The notes under the pieces were generated by a model that was not told the origin of the DNA, ran no database searches, and saw only the letters and a program-made list of their open reading frames with translations. The position numbers were made by a program, and so were the translations under genes. 64,000 nt of DNA from Flammeovirgaceae bacterium 311 (lineage in GTDB: Bacteria > Bacteroidota > Bacteroidia > Cytophagales > Cyclobacteriaceae), in contig CP004371.1 in NCBI GenBank assembly GCA_000597885.1, positions 6,030,001-6,094,000 on the forward strand, in the 5' to 3' direction. Positions 27,011 to 36,049 of the stretch are shown one piece after another (within the stretch, counting starts at the first letter, position 1; every line of letters starts with the position of its first letter).

Positions 27011-30000
27011 TCAGACCAATGAACAGGCCCTGGAAGCAATAATAGAGAAAAAGCTTACAGGCATTACAGTAGAAGAATCAAAAGAGCGGGAGGGGCCTGG
27101 GAATTGGGCTGAAGCTGCGGGAGAATACCGTGCTGGAAACGGTTACTTTCAGGGCGTACCTAAGGATTTTAACAAAGAATATGCATTAGACGAAAGGCGC
27201 TTCTGGCATTTCCTGGAAAGCACGCAAAAGGAAGAGCTGGATAAGCTTAGAGATCAGGCTCAGTGGCAGCTGCGTATAAAACAGCGGCTGGACCGAATGA
27301 TCAAGAAGAATGGCATCTTGTATGTATTGCGGAAAGGTCTTAACGTAGACGATGCTCATTTAACCCTACTGTTTGCTCCTCCGCTGGCCTCCAGCAGCCA
27401 GGAAGTAAAGGAACGTTTTGAGAAGAACGAGTTCAGTGTTACGCGTCAGCTAAGGTACTCTTCTGCCAATCTGGGGCAGGAGATTGATATGGTTATTTTT
27501 ATCAATGGCCTGCCCATTGCAACCATTGAGCTAAAGAATCACTGGACTGGCCAGTCAGCTAAAGTGCATGGGGTAAATCAGTATAAGTTTGAACGAGATG
27601 CTACACAGCCCTTGCTTCAATTCGGTCGCTGCATTGTACACTTCGCAGTCGATACAGAAGAGATCTACATGGCCACCCGCTTAAGTGGAAAGGATACCTT
27701 TTTTCTGCCTTTCAACAAGGGCAATAACCATGGTGCTGGCAATCCTGTGAATACTTTGGGACATAAAACCAGCTATCTCTGGGAGGAAGTGCTGACACGC
27801 CATAGCTTGAGTAACATCATTCAGCACTTTGTCACGATGGAGGGCAGTTCCAAAGATCCGCTGGCGAAGCGCACCATGTTGTTCCCGCGATATCATCAGC
27901 TGGATGTGGTGCGTAGGTTGTTAGCTGATACAGCCAATAAAGGGGTAGGGCAGACTTACCTGATCCAGCACTCTGCCGGTTCTGGAAAATCTAACTCCAT
28001 TACCTGGCTGGCCTACCAGCTAATAGAAACTTACCCGGAAAATTCTGCCACTCCCGGCGGCAGAGGCACTGATTATCCTCTCTTTGATTCAGTAATAGTA
28101 GTAACAGATCGTCGCATTCTGGACAAGCAGCTTCGCGATAACATCAAAGAATTCTCTCAGGTAAAAAACATTGTTGCGCCTGCACTTACCTCTCAGGAGT
28201 TGAGGTCAGCCCTCGAGCAGGGGAAAAAGATTATTATCACCACTATCCAGAAGTTTCCCTTCATCATAGATGGGATTGCTGATTTGAGTGATAATCGATT
28301 TGCGGTAATCATCGACGAGGCACACAGTTCCCAAAGCGGTACGGCACACGATAACATGAACCGCGCAATGGGTAAAAAGGCAGAGGAGGAGGAAGAAGAA
28401 GAGGAGGAGAAAGATGCACAGGATCTGATCCTTGAAGCCATGCGCTCCCGCAAAATGAGAGGCAATGCTTCCTACTTTGCCTTCACCGCAACTCCTAAGG
28501 CAACAACCCTTGAGAAGTTTGGTGAGGTTCAGCCGGATGGTACTTTTAACCCGTTTCACCTGTACAGCATGAAGCAGGCCATCGAAGAAGGCTTCATTCT
28601 GGATGTTCTTGCCAACTACACCACTTATAAAAGCTACTACGAAATCGAGAAATCGATCATCGATAATCCTATCTTTGACACTACTAAAGCGCAGAAAAAA
28701 TTAAAAGCCTATGTAGAAGGGCACAAGGAGACTATCCAAACCAAGGCCGAGATTATCCTGAACCACTTTATACCAAATATAGTAAATGCAAAAAAGCTAA
28801 AGGGTAAAGCAAAGGCCATGGTAGTAACACAGAACATTGAAGCGGCTATCAACTACTACCAGGCACTAAAGAAAATCCTGGAGAGCAAAGGTGCTAACTT
28901 TAAGATCATGATTGCCTTCTCTGGAAAGAAGACCTTGAGCGGTATAGAGTATACCGAAGACACAGTGAATGGCTTTCCAGGCAAGGATATGAAAGAAAAG
29001 TTTGATACCGATGATTATCGCTTGCTGGTGGTTGCCAATAAATTTCTAACAGGCTTTGACCAGAAGAAGCTTACAGCCATGTATGTAGATAAGAAACTAC
29101 AAAGTGTCTTGGCAGTACAGGCGCTGTCCCGCTTAAACCGCTCCGCAAACAATCTTGGCAAGAAAACAGAAGATCTTTTTGTGCTTGACTTCTTTAACAG
29201 TACCGAAGACATCAAAAAAGCTTTTGACCCTTTCTACACATCCACCAGTTTAAGTGAAGCCACCGATGTGAATGTGCTGCATGATCTGAAAGACAAGCTG
29301 GATGGAGAAGGTGTATATGAGTGGGGTGAGATTGAAGAATTTGTGGAGAAGTTCTTTCGTAAAGCCAGTGCCGATGAGCTAAGCCCACTCACAGGTAGAG
29401 CTGCCCAGCGCTTTAATAAAGATCTCGAACTTACTGATATAGAAAAGGCTGATTTTAAAATAAAGGCAAAGCAGTTTGTAAAGATCTACGGACAAATGGC
29501 CTCTATCATGCCTTTCGAAGTTGTAAGCTGGGAAAAGCTGTTCTGGTTCCTGAAATTCCTGATTCCCCATTTGATTGTAAAAGATACTACAACCGATACA
29601 GTAGACGAATTGCTCAATTCTGTTGACCTGTCGACTTATGGATTAGAACGTACAAAGCTGAGCCATGCCATTAAGTTGGATGGTGCCGGAAGCACACTTG
29701 ATCCGCAAAATCCAAATCCAAGAGGAGCACATACAAATGATGAAGATAAAGATGAGCTGGATTTGATCATCAGAGGCTTTAATGAGCGCTGGTTTAATGA
29801 TTGGGAGGCAACACCGGATGAGCAGCGGGTGAAATTCGTCAGTCTTGCTAAGCACGTACAGAATCACCCAAATTTTCAGAAGCAGTTTGTGGATAATCCT
29901 GATGTTCAGAACCGCGATCTGGCCCTGGAAAAAATTATCAACGATGCTATTAGTAAGCAGCGGCGGAGTGAGTTGGAAATGTACAAATTATATTTCCAGG

Positions 30001-30062
30001 ATGAAGGGTTCCGGATAGGAATGCAGGAAATGATTAGGAGAATGGTTGGTGCTCAGCATTAA
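27003..30062 (+). CDS. hsdR: Type I restriction endonuclease subunit R
   Basis: The 1019-residue product has an N-terminal nuclease with 'QEIDMVIFINGLPIATIELKN' residues giving D-(x)n-E-x-K near 160-178. A superfamily 2 translocase follows with Walker A 'HSAGSGKSNSITWL', 'VVTDRRILDKQL', 'VIIDEAHSSQSG', 'FAFTATPKATTLEKF' and 'SRLNRSANNLGKKTEDLFVL'. A C-terminal helical domain contacts HsdM. A run of Glu after the DEAH motif (about residues 460-468, DNA of GAG and GAA codons) sits in a loop. It overlaps the upstream gene by 8 bp and completes the restriction system. Confidence 0.95.
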   Translation: MPSQTNEQALEAIIEKKLTGITVEESKEREGPGNWAEAAGEYRAGNGYFQGVPKDFNKEYALDERRFWHFLESTQKEELDKLRDQAQWQLRIKQRLDRMIKKNGILYVLRKGLNVDDAHLTLLFAPPLASSSQEVKERFEKNEFSVTRQLRYSSANLGQEIDMVIFINGLPIATIELKNHWTGQSAKVHGVNQYKFERDATQPLLQFGRCIVHFAVDTEEIYMATRLSGKDTFFLPFNKGNNHGAGNPVNTLGHKTSYLWEEVLTRHSLSNIIQHFVTMEGSSKDPLAKRTMLFPRYHQLDVVRRLLADTANKGVGQTYLIQHSAGSGKSNSITWLAYQLIETYPENSATPGGRGTDYPLFDSVIVVTDRRILDKQLRDNIKEFSQVKNIVAPALTSQELRSALEQGKKIIITTIQKFPFIIDGIADLSDNRFAVIIDEAHSSQSGTAHDNMNRAMGKKAEEEEEEEEEKDAQDLILEAMRSRKMRGNASYFAFTATPKATTLEKFGEVQPDGTFNPFHLYSMKQAIEEGFILDVLANYTTYKSYYEIEKSIIDNPIFDTTKAQKKLKAYVEGHKETIQTKAEIILNHFIPNIVNAKKLKGKAKAMVVTQNIEAAINYYQALKKILESKGANFKIMIAFSGKKTLSGIEYTEDTVNGFPGKDMKEKFDTDDYRLLVVANKFLTGFDQKKLTAMYVDKKLQSVLAVQALSRLNRSANNLGKKTEDLFVLDFFNSTEDIKKAFDPFYTSTSLSEATDVNVLHDLKDKLDGEGVYEWGEIEEFVEKFFRKASADELSPLTGRAAQRFNKDLELTDIEKADFKIKAKQFVKIYGQMASIMPFEVVSWEKLFWFLKFLIPHLIVKDTTTDTVDELLNSVDLSTYGLERTKLSHAIKLDGAGSTLDPQNPNPRGAHTNDEDKDELDLIIRGFNERWFNDWEATPDEQRVKFVSLAKHVQNHPNFQKQFVDNPDVQNRDLALEKIINDAISKQRRSELEMYKLYFQDEGFRIGMQEMIRRMVGAQH

Positions 30063-30123
30063 AGGTTCTTAGCTACGCTCCCTTTCTCTAGATCAGTCAT
30101 GAAAGTTTAAAGTATGCACCTTG

Positions 30124-33100
30124 ATGAAAAAGTATTCAGCTAACTACGCTTATACTAACCATAATTTTGTAATCCAGAATTTACAGGAGTCCAGAATAGA
30201 TGGTAAGTATTTACCTGCAATCTGTATTTTAAAAAACTTATTGCAGAGGGGTAAGCCTACTATTATGAGCCAATACCTACAGGGTATTTATGGTGCTATA
30301 CATAAAGAAGAGAATTTTACTAAGCCTTTCGTATTGATTGACAGCAAGAAGCTGAGGTGGGTTGATACGATCAAAGGAGATTCTGTAAATAATTATTACC
30401 CTGCCAAAACCTTCCTGGAAGACAGAATTATGCAAGACTTGCCTGAATACAGCTTTATCAGGCAGTTGATTGTTCCTGAAATCTCTATCAATGATATCAC
30501 CCAGGAAGATGATGCAAAATTCAAACATCATTTTGTGGATTTCTATCTGCCACAGGCTAATCTGGTCGTTGAAATTGATGGGCAGCAGCATAAACTAACG
30601 GGTGCTAAGATTGCTGATTACGTAAGGGATGAGCATTTAGCTAAGTATAATGTCCTCATCGTTAGGATAACTACAACTGAATTAGAGGAAAGGAACAAGG
30701 GTTATCAAGATAAAATCAACCTTATCCAAGCGCAGCTAGAAAAGCATAGCAGGTTTTTGAATCTATACAAAGACAACTATAGCCTGAAATTTGCTGATCT
30801 AGATGAGGAAATAGAAAGAGCTAAGCTGCTCCCTACCTCAATTATCAGATTTCAGGTGCTGATTCTGGAGCTACTAGAAAATGGATATCTAAGCCTTGAA
30901 GATAAAAACTGGCACTTTGAAATAAGGAACCAGGATGTTTCTGGATACGAGCGTGATGCTATAGAAGATTTATATGAATGGTTTAAATATCTGCTTAAAC
31001 TCCAAAAAATCAGCTTTGCTAAGCCCGCTTATAAAGTATCTGAGGTAGAAAAGTTTACAGCCAAAAATACAGTTAAAATTGACTTTAGTCTCTTACAAAG
31101 GTGGACTGATGAAAGCCAGTTAGAAAAGGATGTCATCTTTGTAAGAACAGACTATCAGGATTTGTTCTTTAATATCAAGTCTAGCAAGCTGGATCGTATC
31201 AACTATTTCAGGCTCTCAACTACCAAGCCTATTAAATATAGATTGAGTTTCGATGAAGAAGTAAATGATTTAGCAAATCTTGAGTTCTTTCTAAAGAATG
31301 TTTTTGAGTATGATAGGTTTAATGCTGGTCAGGTTTCAATCATACAGAATGCCTTAGAATACAGAGATACGATAGGCTTACTTCCTACAGGGGGAGGTAA
31401 ATCATTAACATATCAGCTGGCCTGTTTGCTACAGCCCTGTGTTAGCTTTGTAGTCTGTCCAATTAAATCCCTGATGTATGATCAGAAAAAGGATTTAGAA
31501 TCGGCTTACATTCATAATGTAGATGCTATTACCAGTGATGTGATAGGAGCGGCCAGGGAGCAGGTGCTGGACCGTTTTGGGAATGGTATGTATTTCTTTG
31601 TCTTCATATCTCCTGAAAGATTCCAAACGCAGGATTTCCGCGAGCGGTTAACTGCTATCCATAACAACTTGAATTTCTCTTATGCAGTGATTGATGAGGT
31701 GCACTGTTTGTCTGAATGGGGGCACGACTTCCGGACCTCTTACCTCAACTTGTCCAATACCATCAAAACCTACTGTCACAACATAAGATTCCTGGGCTTA
31801 ACAGCTACTGCATCCGTGAACGTTTTGAAAGATGTGCAGATAGAGTTTAACGTAGCACAGGAAAATGTTAAAACCTTAATCGATTACACCAGGCCTGAAC
31901 TTGAATTTAAGGTCATTAAAGATAAAGGAAACAAATACGTAGAGATCAAAAGCCTACTCGAAGAATTTCACGAAGAAGATGTGCAGATTGTTGATGGTGA
32001 TAAGACAAATTGTGGCCTGATTTTCACTCCCTTTGTGAATGGAAAGCACGGTTGCTACGATTTAGCCAATAGTCTGGAAAAGGATTTTAAAGCCCCGGTT
32101 AAGTATTATTCTGGAGCAAAGCCTAAAAACTTCACTAGTGAATCAGACTTTGAGAAGTATAAGATCAATGTGCAGGATGAGTTCAAAGCGAATAAATTTT
32201 CTTTGCTGACTGCCACAAAAGCTTTTGGTATGGGAATAAATAAGAAGAACATCCGGTATACTATTCATTATGGTGTACCTGCTTCTATGGAATCGCTGTA
32301 CCAGGAAGCAGGGCGAGCGGGTAGAGACAAAAGAGATGCTAAATGCTATGTTCTTCTATCTGAAGAGAAAACTGATCTATCAACCATATTCGACCCCGAC
32401 TCATCTTATGAGCAAATACAGGCACTAACTGAAAAGGTAAAGTGGGATGGTCAGGATGTGTTCAGACAGATTTTTCTGTACCAAAATGGATTAGAGCCAA
32501 TATCAGAAGAGCTTGAGCTTCTTTCCAGTTTACATAAGGTATACTCAGAACCTAATTCATCAAAGGTAATCTATGCAGCCAATTTAGGATCGGATAAAGC
32601 AAAGGTTGAGAAAGCTATCTATCGCTTATCCAACTTAGGAGTAGTAAGAGATTGGACTGTGGATGACTTTTTCAGGGGAGTTTTTACAGTTTATTATAAT
32701 ACCTACAGTGACCAGACCATTGGCGCCACCCTGTTGAAGTTCATCAGGAAATATGTTGATGACTTTGCTTTTGATATCAGCCCAGAGCGATTCAAATACA
32801 CAAGAATTCTTAATGAGCATGGACTAGCAGATTTTGATAAATATGCAAAGGTGCTGTTGCAGTGGTCTTACGATAAGTTTGGCGCTAACAGAAGGGCCTC
32901 ACTGGAACATGTGTACAGTAACTGCTTAAAGTACAATGACACACTAGAGGGAAAAGAAGAGTTTAAAAGATCCCTGGAAGCATATTTTAAATTTACGCAA
33001 GCGACCTATGTGCTTCAGCACATTGCAGAAAACAACAATAAAGACTTTGAAAAATGGTTTAGCGTTTTCTACGATCAGAAAAAGGATTTGATCAATGAAC

Positions 33101-33504
33101 AAGCTCTAAGAGATCTGGAAGGTAATCTCCAAAGGTTCTTGGAGAGTTATCAGACTAATACCGGGCTTTACCTTATTAATGGTTTGACAATCATCCTCCA
33201 GGAAAAGTTCTTAAGCCAGACCCAGGAAAACAGATTTGCAAAAGCCTTCGAAACCATTAGTAATTATCCAGATCCTGATTATGACTTTATAATTGATCAA
33301 ATTTTAGGACTGTCTGATAAACATCTTAGCCAATTCGGTAAAAGGTTTATATTAAAATATCTATACAAGTATTGTAAAACTGAGGAGGAAAAGCTGGCGT
33401 TTGCCAAGAAGCTTGGTGACTTGGAAACAGTGGTAGCTCACTATAATGAACGATTAGAAACAATTAACCTGCGCATAAGAAATGGATTTAGAAAAGTTGG
33501 ATAA
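30124..33504 (+). CDS. Nuclease-RecQ helicase fusion
   Basis: The 1126-residue product (ATG 30124; the preceding TTG is a poorer start) has a DUF559/Vsr-like nuclease near residues 80-215: 'KHHFVDFYLPQANLVVEIDG' with QQH next, then 'YNVLIVRITTTELEER', matching the D-(x)n-E-x-D/H endonuclease core. A RecQ helicase follows: 'LLPTGGGKSLTYQL' near 421, 'VIDEVHCLSEWGHDFR' near 523, 'GLTATAS', 'TKAFGMGINKKNIRYTIHYG' and 'YQEAGRAGRDKRDAK'. The helicase is superfamily 2 with intact ATPase motifs. The C-terminal about 350 residues are helical with no recognised domain. It lies 58 bp after hsdR and overlaps the coiled-coil gene by 23 bp. Confidence 0.85.
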   Translation: MKKYSANYAYTNHNFVIQNLQESRIDGKYLPAICILKNLLQRGKPTIMSQYLQGIYGAIHKEENFTKPFVLIDSKKLRWVDTIKGDSVNNYYPAKTFLEDRIMQDLPEYSFIRQLIVPEISINDITQEDDAKFKHHFVDFYLPQANLVVEIDGQQHKLTGAKIADYVRDEHLAKYNVLIVRITTTELEERNKGYQDKINLIQAQLEKHSRFLNLYKDNYSLKFADLDEEIERAKLLPTSIIRFQVLILELLENGYLSLEDKNWHFEIRNQDVSGYERDAIEDLYEWFKYLLKLQKISFAKPAYKVSEVEKFTAKNTVKIDFSLLQRWTDESQLEKDVIFVRTDYQDLFFNIKSSKLDRINYFRLSTTKPIKYRLSFDEEVNDLANLEFFLKNVFEYDRFNAGQVSIIQNALEYRDTIGLLPTGGGKSLTYQLACLLQPCVSFVVCPIKSLMYDQKKDLESAYIHNVDAITSDVIGAAREQVLDRFGNGMYFFVFISPERFQTQDFRERLTAIHNNLNFSYAVIDEVHCLSEWGHDFRTSYLNLSNTIKTYCHNIRFLGLTATASVNVLKDVQIEFNVAQENVKTLIDYTRPELEFKVIKDKGNKYVEIKSLLEEFHEEDVQIVDGDKTNCGLIFTPFVNGKHGCYDLANSLEKDFKAPVKYYSGAKPKNFTSESDFEKYKINVQDEFKANKFSLLTATKAFGMGINKKNIRYTIHYGVPASMESLYQEAGRAGRDKRDAKCYVLLSEEKTDLSTIFDPDSSYEQIQALTEKVKWDGQDVFRQIFLYQNGLEPISEELELLSSLHKVYSEPNSSKVIYAANLGSDKAKVEKAIYRLSNLGVVRDWTVDDFFRGVFTVYYNTYSDQTIGATLLKFIRKYVDDFAFDISPERFKYTRILNEHGLADFDKYAKVLLQWSYDKFGANRRASLEHVYSNCLKYNDTLEGKEEFKRSLEAYFKFTQATYVLQHIAENNNKDFEKWFSVFYDQKKDLINEQALRDLEGNLQRFLESYQTNTGLYLINGLTIILQEKFLSQTQENRFAKAFETISNYPDPDYDFIIDQILGLSDKHLSQFGKRFILKYLYKYCKTEEEKLAFAKKLGDLETVVAHYNERLETINLRIRNGFRKVG

Positions 33505-34006
33505 CACTATCCTTGAGCTTGAGCAGAATTCAAGAGAGCTAAAGGATTTCGTAAAAGTTTACTCAGAGATAAGTATACTCAAAAACGACCTACTGAATAA
33601 TGCTGTTCAGCTCCAGGAGAGCAACAAAGCCTTAGGAAAGGTTGATAAGGAACTTACTGCAACCTTAGAATCCTATACCAAGCAGCTCAATAAGATTGAT
33701 CAGCTGTTGGAAAAAAGGATTGACGAGCTATATAAAGACAATAAAGGCTTTCAAAAAGAGCTGGATCAACTGATCATATCCAAGCTAGAAAAGCATAAAT
33801 CTGATATTGAAGTATCGGTCAGGAACGAAGGTACTCAAATTCAGAGAGCTACTGAAAATGCTTTAACCTCTAAGTTTAATTCATTGGATGCTCAGCTGAA
33901 AGAAAATTTCCGTGAACAAGCAAAAAAACTGAAATACCTTGAGACACTACTCTATGCAGCAATCGCATTGGGTATTGGAGCAATCGTTTTAAGGTTTGTG
34001 GGGTAG
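33482..34006 (+). CDS. Tail-anchored coiled-coil membrane protein
   Basis: The 174-residue product is a long coiled coil (about residues 1-150, heptads rich in L, E and K, such as 'LDNTILELEQNSRELKDFV') ending in a single C-terminal membrane helix ('LLYAAIALGIGAIVLRF'). There is no signal peptide, so the coil should face the cytosol. Its ATG lies inside the end of the helicase gene (23-bp overlap), which implies tight co-expression. A role as membrane anchor or membrane-disrupting effector for the nuclease-helicase is inference. Confidence 0.75.
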   Translation: MDLEKLDNTILELEQNSRELKDFVKVYSEISILKNDLLNNAVQLQESNKALGKVDKELTATLESYTKQLNKIDQLLEKRIDELYKDNKGFQKELDQLIISKLEKHKSDIEVSVRNEGTQIQRATENALTSKFNSLDAQLKENFREQAKKLKYLETLLYAAIALGIGAIVLRFVG

Positions 34007-34055
34007 CTTTGGGATTAATCTTCATTGTAAGCCTATTTGATTCTCTAGGATTAAT

Positions 34056-34090
34056 GCCTTCATGCTATAAGTTGCTAATAGCATGAAGGC
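34056..34090. terminator. Hairpin between convergent genes
   Basis: GCCTTCATGCTAT and its exact complement form a 13-bp stem with a 9-base loop. It lies between the converging operon and the GNAT gene, as a bidirectional terminator would, although flanking T runs are weak. Confidence 0.6.
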
Positions 34091-34101
34091 TTAAAGAATA
34101 T

Positions 34102-34683
34102 TTATAAAGTCATTTTAAAAATCATCCCAAACCCGCCGTTTCTATTTGCAAGGGGCAGGTGGTCGACGAATTTTTTTTTCTTCAACAGGCTAATAGTAGC
34201 TTTATTTGATAGGCTATTAACTTTAGCATATAGTGGGGATAATTTATTTTCAGAGCAGTAATTTAAGACAAGATCTATTGCTTCTGACATAATGCCCTTC
34301 CCTCGATAGTCTTTTAATAAGGCATAGTCAATTTCCCAACCATCTTTGTTTATATATTCGTGGAAGCTGGGGTCATGTCTCATTTCACCCACAGAAGAAT
34401 AGCTTGAGTCAAAATAGTGACTATTGTAGGACATAAGTCGAGCAAAGCCAATGAATTCCTTATCCTCAGTTAGGGTAATGACCCAGAAGATCGCGTTACC
34501 ATTTTCAAACTCTGATTTCTTTGTATTAATTACATCTTTCAATTCTAAATCATTTGTAATAATATGCCCACCGAAAAGTTCCATCGTTTGCTGATCGGAG
34601 AAAAGTGCTGTATGGGCAAAAATATCTTTGCTCTTAATCTCCCGCAGGGTAAGTCGATCAGAAACTAATTTAGGTACTGCCAT
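34102..34683 (-). CDS. GNAT-family N-acetyltransferase
   Basis: The 193-residue product begins with the RimJ/RimL-like 'LVSDRLTLREIKSKD', has central strands ('AIFWVITLTEDKEFIGFARL'), and the acetyl-CoA-binding motif A 'IDYALLKDYRGKGIMSEAID', where the R-G-K-G-I loop fits the Q/R-x-x-G-x-G/A consensus. It likely acetylates a protein N-terminus or small-molecule amine. It lies 3 bp after the unknown gene at 34687 and is probably co-transcribed. Confidence 0.85.
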   Translation of the reverse strand: MAVPKLVSDRLTLREIKSKDIFAHTALFSDQQTMELFGGHIITNDLELKDVINTKKSEFENGNAIFWVITLTEDKEFIGFARLMSYNSHYFDSSYSSVGEMRHDPSFHEYINKDGWEIDYALLKDYRGKGIMSEAIDLVLNYCSENKLSPLYAKVNSLSNKATISLLKKKKFVDHLPLANRNGGFGMIFKMTL

Positions 34684-34686
34684 TGC

Positions 34687-35523
34687 TTATATGTTGGAAG
34701 ATCGAAACAAATAAGGGTTCTGCAATTTTTTGTTGATGTCTTCTGTATATCTAGATAATACTCTTAGTTTACCTTGATTAAGGAAGTCCATAAAGTAGAC
34801 CAAACAATTGTTGTTTTTACAGAATTCTACTGCGCTTTCATTGCACGAGAAATTAGCATTATGAAAAGTATTGTCAGTCTTGAAAAGATAGCCTGTACCA
34901 TGAGGGTTTTTTTGAGAACAGTCACCAAATGCTAAATCATAACCTGGCATAAGAACTCCAGGTGTTCCGAAAGTCTGACTCTCCCTCTTTTCTGCTAATA
35001 TTTTTTTGTAGTAAAACTTTTTTCCAGCTGAATTAAAGTTAATAGCCCAGCTATCACAAAATTTTGTACTAGTTCTAGCCTCAACATCTACGATTGCCAT
35101 GAACATCGTTTCAGGTAGTTTCAAATATTGATATTGATCAACATAATTCAAAAAAGGCACTAATTGATTCATCGTATGGATTTCCCTACCTGCTTTAGAA
35201 AGAATGGCAGTGGATTGTTCTAGTTCATCTTCATCATCTACAAATGAGAATAGACGACCCATCTTACCTTTCAATGGATCGGGTACATTTATCTCTGCGT
35301 AATATTTTAAAGGAGGCTTACTAGAAGAATAAATGGTTTTGTTAAGGGCATCAACTTGTGGATTATCAAAATTCTTTAATACGATTATACCATTAACCTT
35401 TGTTAATACAACTGTTTCTGATAAAGCACTAGCTAACCCAGTTATTTCGCAATTAACATCTCTTGATTCAAAGCTCATGTCTGAATTTTTAGTTGTGGAG
35501 AAAGAAGAAAATAATTTCAACAA
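34687..35523 (-). CDS. Hypothetical protein
   Basis: I do not recognise this 278-residue protein. It lacks a signal peptide and membrane segments and is a mixed alpha/beta soluble protein. Notable stretches are 'PLKYYAEINVPDPLKGKMGR', 'LPETMFMAIVDVEARTSTKF' and 'GTPGVLMPGYDLAFGDCSQK'. Two Met codons (positions 1 and 16) could start it. It is the last gene of the AT-rich half before the tRNA and forms an operon with the GNAT gene. Confidence 0.6.
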   Translation of the reverse strand: MLKLFSSFSTTKNSDMSFESRDVNCEITGLASALSETVVLTKVNGIIVLKNFDNPQVDALNKTIYSSSKPPLKYYAEINVPDPLKGKMGRLFSFVDDEDELEQSTAILSKAGREIHTMNQLVPFLNYVDQYQYLKLPETMFMAIVDVEARTSTKFCDSWAINFNSAGKKFYYKKILAEKRESQTFGTPGVLMPGYDLAFGDCSQKNPHGTGYLFKTDNTFHNANFSCNESAVEFCKNNNCLVYFMDFLNQGKLRVLSRYTEDINKKLQNPYLFRSSNI

Positions 35524-35740
35524 TATACTTATGTCGTTCTATAAAGCATATCGTTGCTTTTGATTTATTCTCCGGCTAAAAAAATGTGGCTCAAATGAGT
35601 TAGAATAAGTTTCCTACTGGGGAATAGTGAAAGCTTGTTTAAATCCATTGTTGGGTATCCGAGTTGAGTAAAAGCTAAGAGTACCTGATGCGGTAAAAGT
35701 TATAGCTCAATTCGCATTTGGATTTCCTGAAGAATCTTCA

Positions 35741-35762
35741 TTTGTGCAAATTTTGTGCAAAT
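35741..35762. repeat. Perfect tandem 11-bp repeat beside the tRNA
   Basis: TTTGTGCAAAT occurs twice with no spacer. It lies 50 bp from the 3' end of the tRNA gene, on the island side. Such repeats next to a tRNA 3' end often belong to the attachment region of a tyrosine-recombinase element (arm sites or att core). No integrase gene lies in the window. Confidence 0.6.
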
Positions 35763-35766
35763 GAAA

Positions 35767-35800
35767 AAGGACTTACAAGCTTTTACACTCGTAAGTCCTT
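35767..35800 (-). terminator. Terminator of the tRNA gene
   Basis: Read leftward, AAGGACTTAC and its complement GTAAGTCCTT form a 10-bp stem with a 14-base loop, followed by TTT. It lies 11 bases beyond the tRNA 3' end. Confidence 0.7.
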
Positions 35801-35811
35801 GATAATGAGGG

Positions 35812-35885
35812 TGGGCCCAGCAGGGCACGATCCTGCGACCCCCTGATTATGAGTCAGGTGCTCTAACCAGCTGAGCTATAGGCCC
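35812..35885 (-). tRNA. tRNA with CAU anticodon (Met or lysidine-type Ile2)
   Basis: The 74-base sequence folds as a cloverleaf. The acceptor stem is GGGCCTA against TGGGCCC (one G-T pair) with discriminator A. The D arm contains GCTCAGCTGGTTAGAGC, the anticodon arm CCTGA-CTCATAA-TCAGG has the anticodon CAT, and the T arm is GCAGG-ATCGTGC-CCTGC. The CTCATAA loop occurs in both elongator Met and Ile2 tRNAs, so the identity is left open. A D-stem ending in TTAGAGC excludes initiator Met, as does the paired first acceptor base. CCA is not encoded. The T loop is unusual, with A at 54 and T at 58. Confidence 0.9.
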
Positions 35886-36049
35886 AATTTTTTGTTTTGA
35901 TTTTCCAACCAGCGTCGGGTCCTCTCAACATTCCCCAAATTTAAGCGTTACAGTTTAACTGCCACACCACAGGAACCTGGTATTCCTTGAATTTGGGAGT
36001 GCAATTTTACATATTTGCAGACAATTTTACAACACTATTGCCTTAAGTT

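Noticed and set aside
28380-28412. Glu-codon run in hsdR as a possible microsatellite
   Set aside because: GAG and GAA codons are mixed, so it is a low-complexity protein loop rather than a slippage-prone pure repeat.
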